A DNA stretch of 64,000 bases from Bin18 sp965242795 (GTDB taxonomy: Bacteria; Desulfobacterota; Binatia; Bin18): the NCBI GenBank assembly GCA_965242795.1, contig OZ251505.1, forward strand, positions 620,001 through 684,000, given 5' to 3'. The notes under the pieces are model-generated. The model had not been told where the DNA came from and searched no databases. It was given only the letters and a program-made list of their open reading frames with translations. Positions within the stretch are counted from its first letter, which is position 1. Each line of letters starts with the position of its first letter. Below, piece by piece: positions 59,774-64,000 of this stretch. A program made the position numbers and the translations under genes.

Positions 59774-60166
59774 GTGGCACGATCCATTCTGCTCGACACC
59801 GATGTGCTGATCGACTTCCTGCGCGGTCACCCCACGGCGGTGGCGTTCGTCGATGCCAACCAACACCGAATCATCCTGTCCGCCATCGTCGTCGCGGAAT
59901 TGTATGCAGGCGTCAGGGGCGGCAAGGACGATACGGAGCAGATTGTGCTGCGGGAATTTCTCTCGTTGTTCCGCATCGTTCCGGTCAACCCCGACATCGC
60001 CGAGCTTGGCGGACTCTACAAGCGCGACTACGCGGGCTCGCATGGCGTTGGGCTCGCGGATGCCATAATCGCGGCGACCGCCCTCACCGAGGATGCGGCA
60101 CTGAAGACACTGAACGTCAAACACTATCCCATGTTGCCGGGAATCAAGCCTGCTTACCGAAAATGA
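59774..60166 (+). CDS. vapC: VapC-family PIN-domain ribonuclease toxin
   Basis: A 130-residue PIN domain: ILLDTDVLIDFLRGHPTAVA (D8), ILSAIVVAELYAGVRGG (E42) and GSHGVGLADAIIAATALTED (D96) give the acidic metal-binding set. It is the toxin partner of the upstream RHH gene. GTG start. The 122 bases after it hold no feature until the alcohol dehydrogenase ribosome-binding site. Confidence 0.93.
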   Translation: MARSILLDTDVLIDFLRGHPTAVAFVDANQHRIILSAIVVAELYAGVRGGKDDTEQIVLREFLSLFRIVPVNPDIAELGGLYKRDYAGSHGVGLADAIIAATALTEDAALKTLNVKHYPMLPGIKPAYRK

Positions 60167-60288
60167 CGACGAGTTTCTCTCGCACTGTGGAATTTGACAC
60201 TCCCGAGGTGCTGGTCTAGCGTGAGCCGCTGATTCGATGCCTACGCGACAAGTCCCCGGATCGGGGAGTCCGCCGACAGGAGGATACG

Positions 60289-61365
60289 ATGCGTGCCGCG
60301 GTCATGCTCAACCATGAATTGACGGTCGAAGACGTGCCGGTGCCGGAGCCCGGGCCGGGCGAGGTGCTGGTGAAGACGCTGGCCTGCGGGATCTGCGGCT
60401 CGGACCTGCACGCGCTCAAGCATACCGAAAAGCTGGTGGAGGTCTCGGAACGGTCGGGCGGGATCTTCGATATGGATTTGAGCCGCGGGATCGTGATGGG
60501 CCACGAGTTCTGCGTCGAGGTGGTGGAGCATGGACCGGAGACCGCCAAGACGCTCGCACCCGGCAGCCGCGCGGTGTCCATGCCTATCCTGCTGCGACCG
60601 AGTGGATTGGAGACGGTCGGCTATTCCAACGACAACCCGGGCGGCTACGGCGAATATATGCGGCTATCCGAAGGCTTTCTGATCGAGGTGCCGAGCGGCC
60701 TTTCGACGCAACGCGCGGCGCTGACCGAGCCGATGGCCGTCGGGCTGCACGCGGTCGAGATGGCGCGGCTGGCGGCGCCCGACGTGCCGCTCGTCATCGG
60801 CTGCGGTCCGGTCGGGCTGGCCGTGATCGCGGCGCTGCGCATGAAGGGCGCCGAGCCGATCGTCGCCGCGGATTTCTCTCCGCGGCGCCGGCAACTGGCC
60901 GAGGCGGTCGGCGCCCACGTCGTCATCGACCCGGCACGGCAATCGCCATACACGAGTTGGCAGGACGCCGCGGCATGGGGCGATCCGAGCACCGCGCCGC
61001 CGCGGCCCCCGTGGGCGACCGGACCGGCGTTGCGGCCCGCGGTCATGTTCGAGTGCGTCGGGGTGCCGGGGGTCCTCGATCAGATCATGGCCGCGACGCC
61101 TCAAGGCACGCGGATCGTCGTGGTCGGCGTGTGCATGGAGAAAGACCACATCGAGCCGATGTTCGGCATCAACAAGGAACTGAATCTGCAATTCGTGCTC
61201 GGCTACAGCGGCGAAGAATTCGCGGCCACGCTGCGCCACATCGCCGAGGGCGAGATCGTCACCGACCCGCTGATTACCGGCACGGTCGGCATCGACGGCG
61301 TCGCCCAGGCGTTCGAGGACCTCGGCTCGCCCGAAACGCACGCCAAGATCATGGTCGAGCCGTAA
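60289..61365 (+). CDS. Zinc-dependent alcohol dehydrogenase (MDR family)
   Basis: A 358-residue medium-chain dehydrogenase. The catalytic zinc motif CGICGSDLHAL (C36) and GHEF (H72) are present, plus the NAD(P)-binding VIGCGPVGLAVIAAL (170-184). The structural-zinc cysteine lobe is absent, as in some MDR subgroups. An unusual PSTAPPRPPWATGPALRPA loop lies near 235-255. Substrate may be a secondary alcohol. AGGAGG precedes the ATG. Confidence 0.9.
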   Translation: MRAAVMLNHELTVEDVPVPEPGPGEVLVKTLACGICGSDLHALKHTEKLVEVSERSGGIFDMDLSRGIVMGHEFCVEVVEHGPETAKTLAPGSRAVSMPILLRPSGLETVGYSNDNPGGYGEYMRLSEGFLIEVPSGLSTQRAALTEPMAVGLHAVEMARLAAPDVPLVIGCGPVGLAVIAALRMKGAEPIVAADFSPRRRQLAEAVGAHVVIDPARQSPYTSWQDAAAWGDPSTAPPRPPWATGPALRPAVMFECVGVPGVLDQIMAATPQGTRIVVVGVCMEKDHIEPMFGINKELNLQFVLGYSGEEFAATLRHIAEGEIVTDPLITGTVGIDGVAQAFEDLGSPETHAKIMVEP

Positions 61366-61429
61366 GCCGCGCGTCGTTCGGGGAATTGGGATTACGCGAG
61401 GAGTCGAACCTACCAGGTCTGCTCAAAAG

Positions 61430-61492
61430 GACCCTTCGACAAGCTCAGGGTACGTGATCTCGCAGGTCTATTCTTGAACCTGCCGAAGGGAC
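61430..61492 (+). repeat. Family A element, variant copy 13
   Basis: CCCTTCGACAAGCTCAGGGT pairs with TCTTGAACCTGCCGAAGGGA imperfectly. It occupies the gap between the dehydrogenase and DUF1326 genes; no other gene is visible in 61366-61508. Confidence 0.65.
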
Positions 61493-61508
61493 GAAGGAGG
61501 AGAATGAG

Positions 61509-62147
61509 ATGGCCGACATTCCCGATTGGACGTTGCGCGGCGACTGGTTCGACGTGTGCAGTTGCGACATCGCGTGTCCGTGCGAATTCGCCCAGCCGCC
61601 GACGAACAATCACTGCGAGGGCGTGCTCGCCTACCACGTGCGGAACGGCGCGTACGGCGCGGCCCGGCTCGACGGCCTGAACGTGCTGGCGGTCGCCAGT
61701 TTCAGCGGTAACGTGTGGGCGGGCGAGGCGTCCATTTCGCTCGGCCTGTTCATCGACGAGCGGGCCGACGAGGCGCAACGCGAAGCCCTGCGGCTGATCT
61801 TCTCGGGCCAGGCCGGCGGATTCATGGCCGGGTTCGCCAAATCGGTCGGCGAAGTGCGCGGGATCGAATACGTGCCGATCGATTTCGAGGTGGCCGACGA
61901 CCTGAGCTTCTGGAAAGCCGAGATTCCGGGCTCGGTGACCGCGTTCGCAGAAGCGCTCGGCGGCCCGACCACGCCGAAGGGCAAGCGCGTACAACTGCTG
62001 AATCCGCCCGGGTCCGAGGTCGGCCCCGGCCAAGTCGCCACCTGGGGCAAGACGGTCGAGAACCGCGTCGACGCCTACGGCTATACCTGGGACTGGGCGG
62101 AAAAATCGAGCAAGCACATTCCGTTCGACTGGAGCGGCCCAGCCTGA
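61509..62147 (+). CDS. DUF1326 protein
   Basis: A 212-residue DUF1326 member: WTLRGDWFDVCSCDIACPCE (four clustered cysteines) then NHCEGVLAYHVRNGAYG and YTWDWAEKSSKHIPFDW at the end. The family's role is unknown; the Cys cluster suggests metal or cofactor binding. GGAGGAGAATGAG is a good ribosome-binding region. Confidence 0.85.
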   Translation: MADIPDWTLRGDWFDVCSCDIACPCEFAQPPTNNHCEGVLAYHVRNGAYGAARLDGLNVLAVASFSGNVWAGEASISLGLFIDERADEAQREALRLIFSGQAGGFMAGFAKSVGEVRGIEYVPIDFEVADDLSFWKAEIPGSVTAFAEALGGPTTPKGKRVQLLNPPGSEVGPGQVATWGKTVENRVDAYGYTWDWAEKSSKHIPFDWSGPA

Positions 62148-62194
62148 ACGCGACGTCCCGCAGACGCCGGTCGCGTTGGTTCGCGAACGAAAAA

Positions 62195-62244
62195 CGACCG
62201 GGAAGGGGTCTCATGCAAGGGGTTTCATGAGCCCTCCCCGGTCG
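62195..62244 (-). terminator. Rho-independent terminator for the DUF3047-like gene
   Basis: CGACCGGGAAGGGG with TCTCATG pairs with CATGAG and CCCTCCCCGGTCG, a long stem with small bulges. Read on the minus strand it is followed by TTTTTCGTT (complement of 62186-62194). It sits in the 174-base gap between convergent genes. Confidence 0.75.
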
Positions 62245-62321
62245 CGTTGGGAAGGAGGAAGAAAGAAGGAAAGCTATAGGGTGAGACGCGGCTGCGCGGA
62301 TTGTATTCACCGCGTCCACGG

Positions 62322-62996
62322 TCAATCGGACAGAAATTCCACTTTTTCGATGAACGCCACGGCACCCCCCGACGTGCGTTTCGTATTCATCTGAAAACCG
62401 AACCGACTGATTGGCGGTATCTCCTCAAACTCGAATTCGGTCCGAAAGGCGTTCGCCAGATCGAAGACGGTCACCACCCGCTGCCCCGGCGGTGTTCCGC
62501 ACGGCGTGCAGTAATACCGCCCGCCCTTTTTGTAATAGTTTCCCAGATAGACCCGGCCCGCGGTCTCTTTCTCGCCTAGAAAGAGGCCGATGAAATGCGG
62601 CGCGTTGGGCACGAACAGCGAGCCACTGGAGATTTTTCTGGTACCGAAGCTCGTCATCACCGCGACCGGCACCGCGGTCACTCCCCGGCTCCAATCCGCG
62701 CCATGCGGATAACGCTCTACTCCCCACACCACCCGCAGCCGCTCCACCCCGGACAAGTGGACCGGCAACTCGAACAGCCCGGCCTGCGCGCTCTCCGTTT
62801 GCAAGACCAGCCGGCCGTTTTCGAACCGAGGCGCCAACTTTTCGGCATCCAGCCGGAAGACGAAGCCCCGCTGCCTGAGCCACGCCGCGGCCGACCCGTC
62901 GGGCTGTCCCGAGAAATCGATCGTGTGCACGACCTCGGCCCAAGCGGGCGACGTCACCCCGCTCAGACAGACACAGAGGAGCAGCAGATTTTTCAT
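62322..62996 (-). CDS. Exported DUF3047-like protein
   Basis: A 224-residue exported protein with a signal peptide (about 1-20, ending PAWA). The body contains VVWGVERYPHGADWSRGVTA, VPNAPHFIGLFLGEKETAGR then YLGNYYKKGGRYYCTPCGTP, a pattern resembling DUF3047 (a beta-sandwich family of unknown function). CTPC may form a disulfide. Start chosen at ATG 62994-62996; the frame to 63044 adds 16 polar residues. Confidence 0.6.
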   Translation of the reverse strand: MKNLLLLCVCLSGVTSPAWAEVVHTIDFSGQPDGSAAAWLRQRGFVFRLDAEKLAPRFENGRLVLQTESAQAGLFELPVHLSGVERLRVVWGVERYPHGADWSRGVTAVPVAVMTSFGTRKISSGSLFVPNAPHFIGLFLGEKETAGRVYLGNYYKKGGRYYCTPCGTPPGQRVVTVFDLANAFRTEFEFEEIPPISRFGFQMNTKRTSGGAVAFIEKVEFLSD

Positions 62997-63087
62997 GCGG
63001 ACCGCCCGCCTATCCTTCCCGCTCCTTCCCGCAATGTCCGACATGTCCGAGGGGAATGACAGACAAGGGGATTCCGTGGCGGTTGCA

Positions 63088-63275
63088 ACACCTTTCGACG
63101 AGTTCAGGAACCGAACTCAACAGGCTGGACCCTGAGCTTGTCGAAGGGTCGGGGGTAAAGTGCGAAGGCCGGGGTGACATCGGGGTTCGTTTCGACAAGC
63201 TCAACGAACTTGGGGATGGAAAGATCTCTGAACCTGTGGTGTCCTGAGTTTGCAGGCCTGAGGCTGTCGAAGGGC
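63088..63275 (-). repeat. Family A element, inverse orientation, copy 14
   Basis: Reverse-oriented unit: CCTGAGCTTGTCGAAGGGTC, AAGTGCGAAGGCCGGGGTGA, CATCGGGGTTCGTTTCGACA and CTCAACGAACTTGG, plus degenerate arms. At 63049-63066 the inverse of the tail (GGGGAATGACAGACAAGG) is seen. The gap 62997-63511 shows no gene besides a short frame that translates repeat DNA. Confidence 0.85.
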
Positions 63276-63511
63276 CGAAAGATTTTTGGCCGGGAGAGCA
63301 TGGATGTCAGCCGGGGAAAATGTCAGGATCGTCGTATGCAATTCCCTTTACGAAGTTCTTCAGACCGCCCGATTTGCCGGATTTTCGACGCCGCATCCTG
63401 ACGGGCGGCGGAGGGCAGCGCAAGCCGGGACGCCGGATTGACGGGCGGGACTTGTGTCCATACACTGCGCGCGCTGGACGCCACGGGCTGCGGAAGGCAG
63501 AGAGCACGCGC

Positions 63512-63748
63512 ATGATTATCGACTCCGAAACCTTCGGCGACATCGAAAGCGCCGTGACCCAGGCCAACCAGGGCATCGGTTCCGCCACGCAACTCGTCAA
63601 GGGGCTCGGACCGCAGACCGAAGAGGCGCGCAATTACATCGGCCGTCTGCTCAACCAGATTCTCGAAGTGCAACTTCACGTCCGCCGGGCCGGCGCAGTG
63701 CTCGAAGCGGTGAAAGAGGCGAATCAGGAAGAGTCGTCCCGCCAATGA
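63512..63748 (+). CDS. Small hypothetical protein
   Basis: A 78-residue, all-helical, acidic protein: MIIDSETFGDIESAVTQANQ, TQLVKGLGPQTEEARNYIGR and LLNQILEVQLHVRRAGAVLE. I recognise no family. The frame is open upstream but that part is intergenic. Weak ribosome-binding site (GGAAGG 14 bases upstream). Confidence 0.5.
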   Translation: MIIDSETFGDIESAVTQANQGIGSATQLVKGLGPQTEEARNYIGRLLNQILEVQLHVRRAGAVLEAVKEANQEESSRQ

Positions 63749-63865
63749 GCCGGCCCGTACCGGCGAGATTGGCGCCCTCCGACTCGTTCCGCTGCCTGCT
63801 CCCACGACTCCTCGGACCTGTCGAGCCCGCTCCCTCGTTCCCGAACGCTCCACCATAGCCTCGGA

Positions 63866-64000
63866 ATGCAGACCGCGACGCTCGCCCGTATCCGCGACCG
63901 GCTCGCCAATCACACCCCAGCACCGGTCGCCACGCAGGCGACGCAGCGGGCCGCGGTGGCGATGCTCCTGCAGCCGCGAGCGGACGACGTGTACGTGCTG
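63866..64000 (+). CDS. NUDIX hydrolase, probable CoA pyrophosphatase, partial
   Basis: The first 45 codons of a gene that runs off the window: MQTATLARIRDRLANHTPAP then QRAAVAMLLQPRADDVYVL. The RAAVAMLL-x-P segment followed by a strand is the start of a CoA-diphosphatase-type NUDIX domain (NudL-like). The NUDIX box itself would lie beyond the edge, so the call rests on the N-terminus only. Confidence 0.55.
   Translation, partial: MQTATLARIRDRLANHTPAPVATQATQRAAVAMLLQPRADDVYVL

Overview
The window is high-GC DNA from a Gram-negative bacterium. It encodes a TonB-dependent receptor, an outer-membrane barrel, lipoprotein processing (Lgt), SppA and a full Mrp cation/proton antiporter. Core genes sit among many F420/flavin LLM oxidoreductases, a CoA-transferase, MaoC dehydratases, amidohydrolases and toxin-antitoxin debris. 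This mixture, plus dense intergenic hairpin repeats, resembles uncultured lineages such as Tectomicrobia/Entotheonella, Binatota or other former Deltaproteobacteria. That placement is inference; no rRNA is present to test it. I saw no tRNA, rRNA or CRISPR array.

Layout. 1-9 kb: a minus-strand chain tlyA-ispA-xseB-xseA-ctpA with 4-base GTGA/ATGA junctions, then TlpA thioredoxin and lgt, then plus-strand dtd, a DUF1285-like gene and trmL. 9-20 kb: glutathione transferase, YD-repeat protein, HpcH-type aldolase, an LLM oxidoreductase coupled to an acetoacetate-decarboxylase-like gene, DUF899, OsmC, SppA, a lipoprotein, and a methyltransferase/BMP pair. 20-31 kb: D-aminoacylase, then a Fur-box operon of five envelope genes (barrel, FMN-binding protein, four-helix haem-like protein, a second four-helix protein, helix-hairpin-helix protein), a NarL-type two-component pair and a TonB receptor. 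31-44 kb: DUF2283 genes, a dehydratase pair, dienelactone hydrolase, LLM, fused CoA-transferase, DUF433/DUF5615, an orphan molybdenum hydroxylase, and nadA-nadC. 44-46 kb: a decayed dnaG beside rpsU, separated by a tandem hairpin array. 46-51 kb: an accessory island with a TolB-like propeller protein, a coiled-coil OmpA-like membrane protein and a small ORF holding a 19-base C tract. 51-58 kb: higBA and mrpAB-C-D-E-F-G. 58-64 kb: LLM, frameshifted cupin, vapBC, alcohol dehydrogenase, DUF1326, and the start of a NUDIX gene.

Three themes stand out. First, the Fur-box operon looks like an envelope electron-transfer or iron-reduction system whose complete composition I do not recognise. Second, intergenic space is dominated by an inverted-repeat element (arms TTCGACA[A/G]GCTCA), single or tandem, often ending in a conserved tail, and next to broken genes. 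Third, at least four genes (YefM-like antitoxin, DUF2283, dnaG, cupin) are interrupted by small frameshifts. Either the locus is decaying or the assembly carries indel errors, and that must be settled before these genes are called dead.
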